From Scedosporium boydii (taxonomy: Eukaryota; Ascomycota; Sordariomycetes; Microascales; Microascaceae): 64,000 nt of DNA. The notes beneath the pieces were generated by a model that saw nothing but the letters and a program-made list of their open reading frames with translations, did no database searches and was not told the origin of the DNA. The stretch spans positions 124,001 to 188,000 of the forward strand of contig NJFT01000014.1 in assembly GCA_002221725.1 (NCBI GenBank). Direction: 5' to 3'. Position 1 is the stretch's first letter. Each line of letters opens with the position of its first letter. Shown here piece after piece: positions 46,554 to 58,623 of this stretch. Made by a program: the position numbers and the translations under genes.

Positions 46554-48447
46554 ATGCCTTCTGTTGTCAATGACTCTAGTGGCTCCGCTGCCCCTCCTGC
46601 AGCTGAGGTTCAGGCTCCGGAGCCCAAGAAGCTTGTCCTCTGCTTCGACGGTACTGGCAACGAGTTCAGCGGTTCCAATGCCGACACAAACGTGGTCAAG
46701 CTTCTGCACAAGCTAGATCGAAATGATCCCAATCAATACCACTACTATCAGAGTGAGTGCGATGACTGTCTCTAACCTGACTATTCAGCGCTGACATCTT
46801 TCTACCAGCCGGAATCGGGACGTACGATGTCAACGAAAAGTCCATCAACAAGTCATGGTTCGGGGAGATGCAAAGCTCCGTCTCCAAAACAGTCGACCAA
46901 ATGGTCGGCACAACGTTCGACGCCCACGTTATGGCCGGCTACCGTTTCCTGATGCGTTATTACGATCCTGTAAGGACATTAGATGACTAGACACTAGCAA
47001 TGCGGACACTGAGCTTTGCTGACTATCCTTGATTTGAAACCAATAGGGCGACAAGATTTACATGTTCGGATTTAGTCGCGGCGCCTTCACAGCCAAGTTT
47101 CTCGCTCGCATGATCCACACCGTGGGCCTTCTCTGCAAGGGTAATGAGGAGATGGTTCCATTTGCATTCCGTCTCTATCAGCGATATTTAGCTGGAGAGA
47201 TTGAAGATTTTATGGGCGAGCGCGACAAGAAAGATGGCGAGGCGGGTGACGAACCGCAGGGCGAGAACGACCAGGCCTCGACAACAGCACTAGCACTGGA
47301 GGCGTTGGAGCTTGACGCTGAGGGCAACCCAAAGGAGCCGAAACTGAAGCAACGCGGTCGCAAGTTTAGAAAGGCGCGTGACGAGATTACTGCCTTTAGC
47401 AATACCTTCTGCCGTAAGGAGAAGACGATGCACTGCGGCAAGGCGGTCGAGGCCAATATCAAAGTATACTTCCTTGGCATGTGGGATTGTGTCAATTCCG
47501 TGGCCGTCTTTGAGAAAAAGACGCCTGTTCCTGTTCCCGTCAAGGGAACCGCCCACTTTGTCCGGCACGCCGTCGCCGTGGACGAACGACGTGTCAAGTT
47601 CAAGCCCGCGCTTCTCGCTCAGGACATTCGCAGCAAGAGCCACAATCATGAAGATATCAAGGAGGTCTGGTTCCCCGGATGCCACGGAGACGTTGGTGGC
47701 GGTTGGCCCGCTGTCGAGAATAACCTTCTTGACAGCAATAAGACGGAGAACATGACCATCTGGCAACGCATCAAGAATTTTTGGGTCACCCGCAAGGCCA
47801 AGGAGGCTAGCCACGATGTCGCCAAGGATCCGTTCCAGATGAGCGATCTAGCGCTAGCGTGGATGATTCGCGAGCTCGAGCTTGTGGGCAAGCAGGATCC
47901 TTCTGCTGCCGTTAAATGGTGCAACCGGGTGAACGGCTTCAAGCGGAGATTCCAGAAGAGGAAGAAGCAGGCTCTGAATGGCCTCATCCACGACTCGCTC
48001 CAGTTTAGCTCCGGCACTGGCTTCTTTACGGTTTTGCTTTGGAAATTTATGGGTAAGTGTAACTTTCTTCTTCCAGTACCATGACTTATCCGCGTCCCCA
48101 TGCCATTCGGGCCCCTACTTTTTTATCTATGGCTGTCGATACTGACCCGAGAAGAATGGTACCCTTTCATCACACGATGGGAGCTCGAGAAAAACGAATG
48201 GGTCAATGTCCGCTTTCCTCTTAACGGAGGCGCATGCCGAGATATTCCAAGAGACGCAGTTCTACACGAATCGGTGCTCTGGAGGCTGCAAAATGATCCC
48301 AATTACCATCCGAAAAACAATCATGGCGGAAAACTAGATCCTTGCTTGAAGCACAACAATTGCGTTGCCAAAGTTTATCCCGTTGCCGAAGACCATGGAG
48401 AGCCCGATCCTGACCATCAGACGTACATCCTGGCTTCCACCGACTAG
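46554..48447 (+). CDS. DUF2235 alpha/beta-hydrolase-like protein
   Basis: Member of the DUF2235 family, which includes Tle1-type phospholipases of bacterial type VI secretion and many fungal proteins of unknown role. Exons 46554-46752, 46809-46969, 47047-48052, 48152-48447, giving about 553 residues. Seen: [10 protein letters not shown] at the start of the fold (about residues 27-36), [12 protein letters not shown], the nucleophile elbow [18 protein letters not shown] and [13 protein letters not shown]. The last two match the Asp and His positions expected of the catalytic triad. A charged insert ([13 protein letters not shown] to [11 protein letters not shown]) splits the fold. No signal peptide. 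Biochemical activity of this member is not known. Confidence 0.9.
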
Positions 48448-49661
48448 GGAGGACACGGAAGATGCATTAATAGGGCTTGGCTAGTGCTAGAGATTGGAAA
48501 TGGGCGGAGTGACAGACCGGACTCGTTGTTTGGGTTCAATACAAGATTGTTAGACTAGTGTACTGCAAATTATAAGAACGCAACATTTAATAGTGTTTAG
48601 TTTCAGCCCTCAATTGGTTTGGAAGCATGTAATGCTAAACTTGATTTGGATCCTAATACCCAGGAGATTTTTCGTCTACTTTGTCTGAGGCCAAATGAAC
48701 GGTTCTGATGACAGTGCTCCTTTTCTTTCGTTGGCTGCGGATTATACAAACGTCCGTAGATCTATTAAATGCAGCCTTCGTATTGAGCCTGGTTGCGGAT
48801 ACGTCGGAGGGGCCTTCTTTACGTATTGGTTTCTCATTTTCTCTAACTCTTTCTGCATGACGGCCTTTTTCCGGCTCTGTGGTGCGGCTTGGTGCAGCTT
48901 CCGAAATGTGGCCTAAGGCGGTGATAAGAAAGGCCGTGGGCAGCTGCCTTGCAGATAGAAAGGCGATCAGAGGACAAGGGCAATGATATTGAGCCCCCCG
49001 ACACGCACACAGACAATCACCCCCATCGCCTAGTGATCAAGAACTTGTAATTTATATAGACACCTTCCTTCCAAGCTCTCCAGCAATCAATCCAATCCAA
49101 GTAACATCTACACCCTACACTTTCATATGCACTACTAGAACGATCTGGCGAACTGCTTGACTGCCTCACTTATCCACAGCACATCACCTTGGCCCTACAC
49201 CAGCTGTATCCACCTGATACCAGTCAGCGGGCTAGGGTTAGGGTCATGATATTCTATTTCCCAGGTGCATCCTATTGTGCGTTTCCTTGGCTTTGGTCAG
49301 ACTATGGCAACTCGACTTTTGAGTCCGACAAATGTACACGCTAAATGTACCGTGATCTATGCCTCCTTATTTTCGACTTGTCGAGATAGTGATGTGGATG
49401 GGTAAATTGTATGCTCAAATATCGACCTGGGAACTCTCGGGGGTATTTTTGGTTTCCGGGACGGTCACATCGTGCCACAGACCAGTCCGAGATCAAGCAT
49501 GGCCGTGATCGATAGCGTCGATCCACGCTACATTGATGTTCAGAGGTGTTTGTGGGGTAGGCGGATAAGCTAGTGCCGTACCCCGCAAAAGTAGGCGTCC
49601 TGGTTATCAATGGTAATCTGTGGATGCTATCTGTGCACGGGCTATCTACCCAAACGCCCGC
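48448..49661. other. intergenic region
   Basis: About 1.2 kb with no supported gene. A two-unit TTAGGG-like stretch occurs at about 49235-49243. The right end runs into the promoter of the MFS transporter. Confidence 0.5.
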
Positions 49662-49678
49662 CGGAGGAGATCCGGCCG
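49662..49678 (+). promoter_or_regulatory. shared cluster motif upstream of MFS gene
   Basis: CGGAGGAGATCCGGCCG, containing the 11-mer AGATCCGGCCG (49668-49678) that recurs upstream of the esterase/aminotransferase and reductase/aldolase gene pairs. About 170-185 bases before the MFS start. CGG-type sites are typical of Zn2Cys6 regulators. Confidence 0.6.
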
Positions 49679-49846
49679 CCACCTAGCTCAGAGACCGCGG
49701 ACATCGCCAAGTGCCCAGATGGGACCACGATAACGAGCCTGGGACCGATGTGCGTCGCGTATTTAAGAAGGATTCAACGACACACCTTCCTCCTGGATCG
49801 GCGCAAGTCACCGTCCATCCCATCTCGACACACAACCTCAAGCAAA

Positions 49847-51678
49847 ATGACTGACAAAGCATCTAAAGTCGCCGACGACAACAAGCTGTCCGACACCAAG
49901 ATAGCACACAAACCCTTGGCAGATGGCGTCCATGACGGTATAGTGGATGTGGCCGCGGAGTATTCCGACCAGTACTACCGGAAGCTCCTGTGGAAGATTG
50001 ACCTCTTTCTTCTCCCGCTGATGTGGATATGCTATGGCACGCAACAGACCGACAAGACCTCCCTCAGCGTTCAGGCCGTGTTCGGCATCCGAGAAGATAC
50101 TGGCCTTGTGGGTGAACAGTTCAACTGGCTGAGCACCATCTTCTATCTCTCTTACATGGTCTGCGAAGCTCCCGGCAATTGGCTCATGCAGAAATGTCAC
50201 ACGGGCAAATTCCTATCTATCGTCATGGTTCTCTGGGGCGTTGTTGTGCTCTGCATCGCCTTTGCCAAAAACTTTGCCCATCTCATGGTTCTTCGCGCAT
50301 TTCAAGGCGCCTTAGAATGCACCATTTCTCCGACCTACATGCTGATTACCGGTGCATGGTATACTTCCCAAGAACACACTCTTCGCTCGCTCATTTGGGG
50401 AACATCCAATGCTGGCATGAACATCCTAGCCGGTCTGAGCATGTACGGCATTGGTCTTCATGCCCAGAAGCACCCAGGTGGCCTTGCTGCTGTATGAAAT
50501 CTTCCTATATCAACTAAGCATAACTTCAAAAATCTAACTTATGCCTCCAGTGGAAAGGTATCTCGTTCTTACTCGGAGCCCTGACCATCACCTGTGGGAT
50601 CCTTGTCTGGTTTATCCTGGGGACTCCACGTGAGGTTCGTTGGTTAAGCGAAGATGAGAAGCGCGCTGCAATGGCTCGCATTGTTAGAAACCAGACAGGA
50701 TCTGATCGCGAAAAAAGATCTGAGTTCAAGTGGGAACAGGTTTGGACCACATTCAAAGGTATGATGATGATGCATGAGCCTTTAATGAAGTTGACGACAA
50801 AAACTGATTCAAGCTATGTGGCTGGCAGACCCTCAAACTTACTTCTTCTTCTTCGTTACGATCGTTAATGCACTACCAAACGGCGCCAATACCACGTTTT
50901 CAAAACTGATTTGGAAGTCCTTTGGATTTACGCCTTTGGAAACACTGATCAAGGGTTCAACGCCGTACTATTGTGTGAGCATTTGCTGGTTCTTGATTGT
51001 CGGATTCGTCACGCTCAAGAAGCCAAATCTCCGATGTAAGTTCCCGTCAGAGTGCCCTCCTGCTATCCTTGGGCTGACTTAAAACTCAGTCCTCATGATG
51101 ATGTTCTCTCTTGTGCCTGCATTTTCTGGTATGATGGCGCTCGCATTTCTGCCTCAAAATACTATGAAGTGGACAAGATGGGGCATGTATATCCTTCAAG
51201 TGTTTGGGTCACTCCCCGGACTCAGTAGGTTTTCAGTCTTCTGCATTACGGCCTTTCCTCTGCTAATCATTACCAGTGATCTGGACTTTCTTGCCATCCA
51301 ACGTTGCCGGCCGAACAAAAAAGACAGTCACAGCCACAATCCTCTTCATCGCTTATTGTGTCGGCAACGCTGTCGGAGCTCAGATGTTTGTTGCATCAGA
51401 CGCACCAAGATATATCCGGGGTATTACGGCATGTGCTGTCCTATATCTTGTAGAGTTCTGCAGCATGGCGACATGGCGGTTCTACTGTAAGCATCTGGAG
51501 CTCCATTTCTACTAGACTCGGCTAATTGATATACTCAGACATCTGGGAGAACCGCCGACGGGCAAAGCTCATTCGGGAACAAGGTATTTCTGAGGAGGAG
51601 AGCGAACGAATTGGCACAGCGAATGCGGAAGCCGACATGACTGACCGTGAGAACATTCACTTCAAGTACAAGTATTAA
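49847..51678 (+). CDS. MFS transporter, Dal5-type anion:cation symporter family
   Basis: Plasma-membrane importer of the family that carries allantoate, carboxylates, vitamins and similar small anions. Exons 49847-50491, 50551-50758, 50814-51035, 51090-51224, 51277-51486, 51539-51678, giving 519 residues. Typical features: acidic-basic N-terminus leading to RKLLWKIDLFLLPLMW; TDKTSLS; the Dal5 signature FNWLSTIFYLSYMVCEAPGN; RAFQGALECTISPTYMLI; LGTPREVRWLSEDEK; and, in the second half, LPSNVAGRTKKTVTATILF and YCVGNAVGAQ. About twelve membrane segments. All five introns keep frame. It is first in the 49.8-62.4 kb block; TATTTAA at 49760-49766 is a likely core promoter. The substrate is probably the molecule broken down by the neighbouring enzymes (inference). 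Confidence 0.93.
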
Positions 51679-52164
51679 ATTCTTGCTAGTCAAACCGGAA
51701 GACGGGTGTGAGGATATGGGCCATGAAGAGGTCGGGGATGGCTTTATCCGTCAGATAACACGACGCACGCCGTCATGTTGTATCTAGTTTTGAGCAGAGC
51801 AACTGGTGTAGGAATTTAGTAAATGGGGTTTTTCTAAGTCACCTTGCTCATAGTACTTTCTACCGAATTCAAACGGCCCTGTGCCTGTAACCTCGACTTT
51901 GCAATTCTGTGTAGTAGTCTGGGCTTGGGTGGGTAAGGTGCGCTCGTTTCTCCGATGGTCTTGCTCATTTGTCAATTGGCTGGTCAAATTATATTACACG
52001 AAAGACATTATCATCTCAACTCCCGCGAGAGAATATGACATTCGCTTCCATAACAGGCCTTATTGAGGTGTGTCTAGATATGCCTAGTTATTCAGAAGTG
52101 GCCTTTGCATAAGGCACATTTTTCTTTCTTTTCCTTTTTTCATAATATTTTCTATGATTAGAGC
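51679..52164. other. intergenic region between convergent MFS and carboxylesterase genes
   Basis: 3' flanks of both genes; AT-rich towards the esterase side, no gene seen. Confidence 0.5.
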
Positions 52165-53910
52165 CTATGGCTTATCGCCACTAAGTATTTCGCCAATCTT
52201 AGTGAGCTCGTTCCACCGCTCGTCCATCCGTATCTCGATCCTGCCTTGTGGGGTGGCTACCTTCATCTCTTGCACGGTATTGGTACCGTATTCGTACGAC
52301 TCATCATTGTTGACGAAGGCAACAAGAATCTGAATCCAGTCTTTCATCAATGTTTTCTCTTCAGATGTCGGCCCAAGTTGGATCGAGAAACTTTATCGCA
52401 CCTGTTAATCCAAAGTCTGAGACCAAGAAGCAGGGGCCAAATGACTTACTTCCAAAATGGTTTGTCCATTGCGTGCGCAACCCCAAACGACATTGGCGCT
52501 ACAGCTTCATCAATAAATGACAATCGGTAGGCGATTTGATAGCGCCATATATCACGGATATTGACACCATTCGCTTCCAGATGCTTCACCAGTGCCCTGG
52601 ACGGCGCCCGGACCTGACCGTCGGAGATAATGTTGCCTAAGGAAATCGGAATAACGTTGTCAGATTGGTGCCTTACCAGATACTCTCTTCAGTTCGTCTG
52701 ATGGGATCCTACCGAAAAGATTTTTCCAAAGAGCCAAGTCTTTAGAAGCTGGCAGCGGGTAGCAATCGATTGCCCTCTCCGTGACTTCTGGGGCGTAGTA
52801 GTTCATGACCTGAATCTTCAATGCTTCGAGGGTGGGTTCAGCCGGACTGTTGTAAGTAGAGTATAAAGTCTCTTCATTGGCAACCTCGCCAATGAGGATT
52901 TTGTACCCCCTGGCCTTGAACTCATCTGCGAAACTTTTGGTTTGAAGATATTCGATCATTCCCGGGTAGATAAAGAGGTCATCGGTGACCGGACGGAAAG
53001 TGTGATGCTCCAGCTGGGGAATGGCTTGCATAAGATCCTCAACACTGAGCTTCCGCAAAAATTCAAACTTCTTCTCCGCAGACCAACTGCGTTCAATCTT
53101 GAAATGCTTGCATAGTTCGTCAAACTGAACCTGGGCATCTCGCAAGGATTTCGGCTGTGCAGGTATCGCATTCGAATCCATAAACACGCGTCGGAACAAG
53201 GAAGTTTTAGGGCCCGGCTTGCGGAAGTCGTAACACATTTGAGCTTCAACGCTGTAAGCTCCAGCGCTCCGACCAGCAAGGGTGATATTATTCGGGTCGC
53301 CTCCAAACCAGGAGATATTTTCCTTGACCCATTCGGCAGCCATCCGCTGGTCCCAAAGCCCAAAATTTCCTCCCGAATCACCTCTACTTTCCTCAACTAA
53401 ATCCTGCCCGGCAAGAAAGCCAAAGACGTTCAATCGATAACCTATAGCCACGACGACGGCGTTTAGGCCACCGGTCGAGATCAGTTCGGTCGGATCCATG
53501 TCGGATTCTTGTGATGGGTTGCCCATTTGAAACCACCCTCCATGCAACCACAGCATGACAGGCCATGGCTTCCCTTTTTCATTGCCCACCGGTGTCCAAA
53601 TGTTGACGAAGAGACAGTCCTCGCTGTATATTCCTGATGTGTCTTCATTTTTTCCGACATGGAATGCGTTCTGGGGGCAGACTGCTTTGAAGATGGTGGC
53701 ATCGAACGGGTTACTCCCTCCATCTCCGTAGGTGTAATTTGCCGGAAGCCGCCTCGGCTTGCGCCAGCGATACTCGCCAGTTGGTTGAAGCGCATATGGG
53801 ATGCCGGCGTATCGACGAGACTTCTGGTCAAATTGAAGTCCTCGAATTGTTCCCTTATCGCCGAGACTCAAATCAAAGGGCTTCTGGTCGTATGAGATAG
53901 TATTCCCCAT
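52165..53910 (-). CDS. type B carboxylesterase, putatively N-myristoylated
   Basis: Alpha/beta-hydrolase ester hydrolase of the cholinesterase/lipase type B family. Exons 53910-52677, 52636-52450, 52390-52165, giving 548 residues. Seen: YAGIPYALQPTGEYRWRKP, SEDCLFVNIW, the oxyanion-hole motif LWLHGGW, and the nucleophile region ITLAGRSAGAYS, where the usual GESAGA is GRSAGA (Glu to Arg before the serine). There is no signal peptide. Instead the protein begins MGNTIS, a good N-myristoylation consensus (Gly2, Ser6), so it is probably intracellular and membrane-attached. Divergent from the aminotransferase, with 382 bases between starts holding two copies of the shared cluster half-site. Confidence 0.9.
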
Positions 53911-54032
53911 TTTGGTTTAGAACGAACGACTGGCTTAAACGTGAGTCCCAAGGAGATTCAAGCAAGGGTGTCATCGGATGAAGGGTAACAATTGCGTCCA
54001 GGGAGCCCCCTTTACATTGATTTTGCTATGTT

Positions 54033-54042
54033 CCGAGATCCG
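54033..54042 (+). promoter_or_regulatory. shared cluster half-site, esterase/aminotransferase promoter
   Basis: CCGAGATCCG with the AGATCCG core at 54036-54042, between divergent start codons. The same ten bases in inverse orientation (CGGATCTCGG) occur upstream of the regulator gene at 62546-62555. Confidence 0.5.
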
Positions 54043-54103
54043 CCCGCCCACAATCGGCTTTTAATCCCGCTACCTGCTCGCATGAGAGGGGCTGTCCCAT
54101 TGT

Positions 54104-54114
54104 CGGCCGGATCT
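54104..54114 (-). promoter_or_regulatory. shared cluster 11-mer, esterase/aminotransferase promoter
   Basis: CGGCCGGATCT on the plus strand is the exact reverse complement of the AGATCCGGCCG found at 49668 and 58238. It lies near the centre of the divergent promoter. Confidence 0.6.
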
Positions 54115-54292
54115 AAATCCTGTTGGCCACCAATACGGGTCGTCTTTAAAATCACAGACAGGGCCTCCAATTCCCTTATCAACAAGACGCAAGCAAGGGT
54201 ACAAGGGTGAACCATAACGCAGAACTTCATATCAGACGAACGCACACTAACGCATTACCGAATCTGAGCAGCCACGACACGTAGAAACAATT

Positions 54293-56150
54293 ATGGGAAG
54301 CCTCAATCTCAAACTGGAACCGCTAGACCTCTCTCATCACATCAACGTGAAGAGCAAGTCTCGCCATCCGTCGCCTCTTAAAGATATCATCAAATTCATG
54401 GCCTACGATGGCATGGTCAGCTTAGCTGGAGGTGAGTTTGCAAAATGATCGCGGCATTACCTTAACAACACTGATGATAGTGCAAGGCCTTCCCCACCCG
54501 TCGTTGTTCCCTCTTGAGAGGGCTAAGTTCGATTGTCATCGCCCTTCGCCTCCGTCCAAGAGGGCAACGGACAGCCAGATAGTGAGCCTTGATCTTGGTC
54601 GAGGATTGCCCCCGGGGGATTTGGATCTCACTCAATTCCTACAGTATGGTATGGAACCCACGTCGAACCGATCGCATTTGTCCCTCCTTGGCAGCTGACC
54701 GTTCAACCTCAGGATCTGGTGCCGGTAACCGACAGCTTATACAGCTCGCAAAAGAATTAACGGAGCAAGTGCACGCACCACTGTGTGAGTATGAATGTCT
54801 TCTGCATCCGGGAAATACAAACGCCTGGTCAAAGGTGGTTGGCTTGCTTTGCGAGGACGATGATTTTGTCATTGTTGAAGAGTTCACCTATCCATCTGCC
54901 CAAGCACTGTGGATTCCACTAGGAATCAAGGCAGCCCCGGTCTCAGCCGACGCAGAAGGTTTATTAGCAACGAGTTTGCGAGAACTTCTCGAGAACTGGG
55001 ATGAGAACGCTACAGGAGGAAGACGGCCGAGGGTGTGAGCATCTCCGATCCTCTAACCTTGATTATGGCTCGGCGATGCTGATAAGGCCGCTTATAGTCT
55101 TTACCTCGTCCCCGTGGGCTCCAATCCGACAGGAATCTCGATTTCGGCGCGTCGACGCAAAGAAATTTACGCAGTCGCCACTGAGTTTGGTATGTAATTA
55201 GAAATTCCCTTTTGGCTGCATCGTGTTTGCTAACCCTGACTAGACTTGGTCATTGTTGAAGATGATCCGTACTATTTTCTGCAATACCCAGGATACTCGC
55301 CCCAAGGAGTAGATCAACCTTTCCAGCTTAAGTCTACAGAGGAGTTCTTGAACTCTTTAACCCCGTCATTCCTTTCTATAGATACCCAAGGCCGCGTTAT
55401 CCGCCTCGAGTCCTTTTCTAAGACACTGTTTCCCGGCTTGCGGCTAGGATATTTTGTCGCTAATCCTCTTTTCACCGAACGACTGCTCCGAGCGACTGAG
55501 GTGGAGACCCAGGATCCTGCAGGTCTCAGCCAAGCATTTACTCTTGCTCTTTTCCAACAATGGGGTGATGACGGATACTTGATGTGGCTTCAGAAGTTGC
55601 AATTTCAATACAAAACTAGACGAGACTGGTTACTTTCCGCCTTCTATGACCAGTTTACAGTTATCCCGGCAGCCGAGTCACCAGTGCCGACGGCACAAGG
55701 CTATGTGGCCTGTTTGGAGGGCAAGAGGAATGCCAAGCTGCAAGCCATCTTTAGTTTCACGGATCCTGAAGCTGGAATGTTTGTATGGTCAAAATTTTAC
55801 TTCGACGATGTTCCCCGTTTCATTGAACTGGAGAGTCAAGCTCTGGAGGACCCGGAGCAGGCTTTTGCTCAAGAGCTATGGGAAGCCATGATCTCGGAGC
55901 GTGTCCTACTGACTCCGGGATCCTACTATCACGCTTGGCAAGGCCCTGATAAAATGTCTACAAAAGCTCGTGGGGCAGACCCACGATCCGCGTATTTCCG
56001 GTTTTCTTTTGCAACTCCGACGGTAAGAACTATCACAATTACTCGTCAGATTCCGACACTGACAGTATTGTAATGCAGAGAGAAGAGATTTATGAGGGTG
56101 TAAAGCGCGTAAGGAAAGTCACGAGCCGGTTTTGGAAGGAGACGATATGA
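54293..56150 (+). CDS. class I/II PLP-dependent aminotransferase (aromatic/2-aminoadipate type)
   Basis: Transfers an amino group between an amino acid and a 2-oxo acid. Exons 54293-54431, 54487-54648, 54713-55034, 55098-55189, 55244-56022, 56079-56150, giving 521 residues, the size of the fungal Aro8/Lys-N type. Features: PLKDIIKFM, SLAGGLPHPSLFPLE at the N-terminus, QYGSGAGN, HPGNTNAWSKV, VPVGSNPTGISISARRRKEIY, the DDPYYFLQYP segment of the PLP-binding fold, and the Schiff-base Lys298 in SFSKTLFPGLRLGY. The last exon is short (REEIYEGVKR, ending WKETI). Substrate range within this family is broad (aromatic acids, 2-aminoadipate, kynurenine). It is flanked by genes sharing the promoter motif. 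Confidence 0.92.
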
Positions 56151-56944
56151 CTCGGAGCTCACTTTATAGACGGCAGCATTGTCTAAATCTACATTCTACA
56201 TTCGATTTCGAAAGTTTGTCTTTAAACGATATAGAAATGGATAAGAAATTTTCATGTATTAATCTGCTACTTGGCCCGCTTATCCCTATGTGCAACCTGG
56301 AAAGCCTGAGGGTTGGACAAACTCCAGTCCATGATTCGTTCAGGCCGCTCGAAGTTGCATACAAGCATTCGAATTCCACACACCAAAGTATCGCCAAGCC
56401 GCTATTTCGCTTTCCATGTCCGGTAACTTGGTCTTTTCCATGCTGATACTCCATGTCCCTATCGCCGATGGGCCTAATCCTTAGGTGGCCCACATAGAAA
56501 AGGCGAATGCTAACCAAGGAGTGCAGATTTCCGACCTCTCCATCACAGTCCTCACCTCTTCTACTTGACATCATCAAAGCTGAATCATATTTTGCTTGGC
56601 TAGTAACCCAACGTAACAGAGTCATATTACAGAGCCAGGCCCGCTTAATACGAATAATACTCTTCTGAAGGGGGCTTTTGCATCTGGCGCTGGGATAGGG
56701 CACAAGCACCCAGATACATACTGTTCAGCTCGTATGAATACTTCAATTTATCTGGTTCGCTACCTAGGTACAGGGATCTCGTCGCCCCAGCTAATGGATT
56801 CATCCAACCGGCGACACAAGCGCGACCCTCGTTAGAGTACCGATAGGCAGGGGCCATCAGCCCAGTACGGGCCGGGAGACTCATGGCGGGCGTCGTTCTA
56901 GATATATTCTAGGGGGCTAAATAGTGTGAACAACGAGAACTTCG
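56151..56944. other. intergenic region between convergent aminotransferase and reductase genes
   Basis: No recognised gene. A 79-codon minus-strand frame (56884-56645, starting MSLPARTGLMAPAY) lies directly after the reductase stop but has no recognised similarity; it may be spurious. Confidence 0.45.
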
Positions 56945-58077
56945 CTAGAATGAACAGCAAGTCTTTGGGGAGTGAAGATCTTGCCCTTCCTCTAGTAGTC
57001 TGAACTCGTCCGCAAAAAAGCCTCTATACTTCCTAGCCCTGGACACTCGGCTTATTTCCTCCAACTCTTCTATCTGCAGGTGAAACACCGTCACTTCCTT
57101 TACGTATCCTTGTAGTCTATTCTTATTTCCGCTGGTCGTGACTACTGAAGCACCTTGGTCGATGACCCATCTCAGGAGAATGGCTGACTGACTGACGCCA
57201 TATTTCTCGCTCAAGTGCTTGCAGACATCATCTACCGGCCCAGGCGACGCCTTCGTCAGCGGTGTCAGCGAGGCAAAGCCTTGAGCTGCAATGCCGTTGC
57301 GGCCAAGGTAGGCCAGCAGGTCTGGTTGCTGTAGGTACGGGTGCATTTCGATCTGGTTGAGGGCCGGTCTGATAGTGGCAATCTCTAGGATCGGTTCTAG
57401 ATGTTGGATTGCAAAGTTGGCAAGCCCAATGTGACGTGCGAGGCCGCGCTGGGCGCACCTCTCCATCCCGAGCCATGCGTTTTGAAGCGCGCTCGTCGAT
57501 GAGTTGGCCGAGAAGGGGGAATGGATGAGGTAGCTATCGAATTGAAGTTTACGTCAGAAAGGACTACTCTAGTAATTTCACCAAATCCAGAAGACAGAAG
57601 CTGTACACACTTGTCAACATAATCGGTCCTTAACCTGACGAGGCTAGCCTCCAGACGTGCCTCCACATCGTCGAGATGTACTACTTTGGTGGTCAGGGTA
57701 ATTTCAGATCGGGGCACCCCTGACCGCTCGATCGCCAGTCCAAGTTCGGCTTCTGTGTTATACACTGTGGTAGTGAAATATCACATCAGTTCAACCCGAC
57801 GACGCTGCAAGGAATCTTGGGTAATGTCGTTGCAATTTACTCTGTGCCCCATCGAAATGGCGAAAACCTGCGTCAATTGCTGCCTGAATAGCCTCGACTG
57901 TACGATCGTCGAGATCTCCTTCGGAGTCTTTGAACCATAGCGTCCCAACACCATAGGCCATCTGCAAGCAACAAGTGTTAACTTTGGTGCCAGCAGAACC
58001 GTGGGAGGTAACAAGAATCAGAAAGGGATTGACAGCCAGGGGACACGCACCAAGTGCAAGCTCGGTTCGGGCTCCAT
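56945..58077 (-). CDS. aldo/keto reductase
   Basis: NADPH-dependent aldehyde/ketone reductase. Exons 58077-58051, 57961-57841, 57764-57611, 57533-56945, giving 296 residues. The catalytic tetrad is visible: Asp in HFDGAQ, Tyr in MYNTE (the codon of the Met is split by an intron), Lys in LTTKVV and His in YLIHSP. Family features AYGVGTLWFK, GLARHIGLANF, LNQIEMHPYLQQ and the C-terminal VVTTSGNKNRL cofactor loop are present. The nine-codon first exon (MEPEPSLHL) is the least certain part; translation could begin at MAYGVG in exon 2. It is divergent from the aldolase gene, sharing a 546-base promoter with three copies of the cluster motif. It plausibly reduces the aldehyde released by the aldolase. 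Confidence 0.9.
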
Positions 58078-58237
58078 GCTGAAGATTTTGCTGGCCTGCT
58101 AGTGAGACGGTGCTTTCATTGTCCGAAAGCTGTAGAATCACATTTCATGGACTCGAAGATCAAATTATGTGGATGATTTGTGCGGCATGCTTCCATTTCT
58201 AGTGGTGGTCATCGGGGCGTCTTCCCACCAGTAGCTG

Positions 58238-58248
58238 AGATCCGGCCG
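58238..58248 (+). promoter_or_regulatory. shared cluster 11-mer, reductase/aldolase promoter
   Basis: AGATCCGGCCG, identical to 49668-49678 and to the reverse complement at 54104-54114. The flanking G at the 5' side is also shared with 49667. Confidence 0.6.
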
Positions 58249-58411
58249 AGATTTGTAACATGGGCTTTGGACCGACGATGATGAACTATTTTGAAAGTTT
58301 GAATGTGGAGTTCTACCCTGCTTAGCGTGAGTAGCCAAGGATAACTAGTCGACCCAACAAACCTGGCTTCTTATCATGGCAGCAAATCTCACTGGCTCGG
58401 TGCAGCGGAAG

Positions 58412-58418
58412 AGATCCG
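58412..58418 (+). promoter_or_regulatory. shared cluster half-site, reductase/aldolase promoter
   Basis: AGATCCG, preceded by CGG five bases upstream (GCGGAAGAGATCCG), a spacing similar to CGGAGGAGATCCG in the MFS promoter. Confidence 0.45.
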
Positions 58419-58460
58419 AAATGGGCAGAGGCGTAGCCTCCATGATTGATTAGCTTTCAC

Positions 58461-58473
58461 CGGATCAGATCCG
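58461..58473. promoter_or_regulatory. palindromic cluster motif upstream of aldolase
   Basis: CGGATCAGATCCG, a perfect inverted repeat around a single base, 151 bases before the aldolase ATG. The same palindrome (other strand, centre T) occurs at 62592-62604 upstream of the regulator gene. Confidence 0.65.
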
Positions 58474-58623
58474 ACAGACTCCACACTCAAGTACACTTGA
58501 CAAAGGATTTATTCGAAGGTACTTTGTGTTCAAGTTTTCCTCAATCAGTCTTCCGCTCGTCGGCTCCTGCCTCAGACATCGTTTTTCATTATCACCCTCC
58601 GACCACTGCCACCCTCCTTGATC

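Noticed and set aside
49232..49245. TTAGGG-like repeat (ctagggttagggtc), possible telomeric sequence
   Set aside because: Only two units, inside gene-dense DNA; expected by chance and far too short for a telomere or interstitial array.
56645..56884. 79-codon minus-strand frame after the aldo/keto reductase
   Set aside because: No recognised motif, no splice partner, and adjoins a 3' flank; likely a chance open frame.
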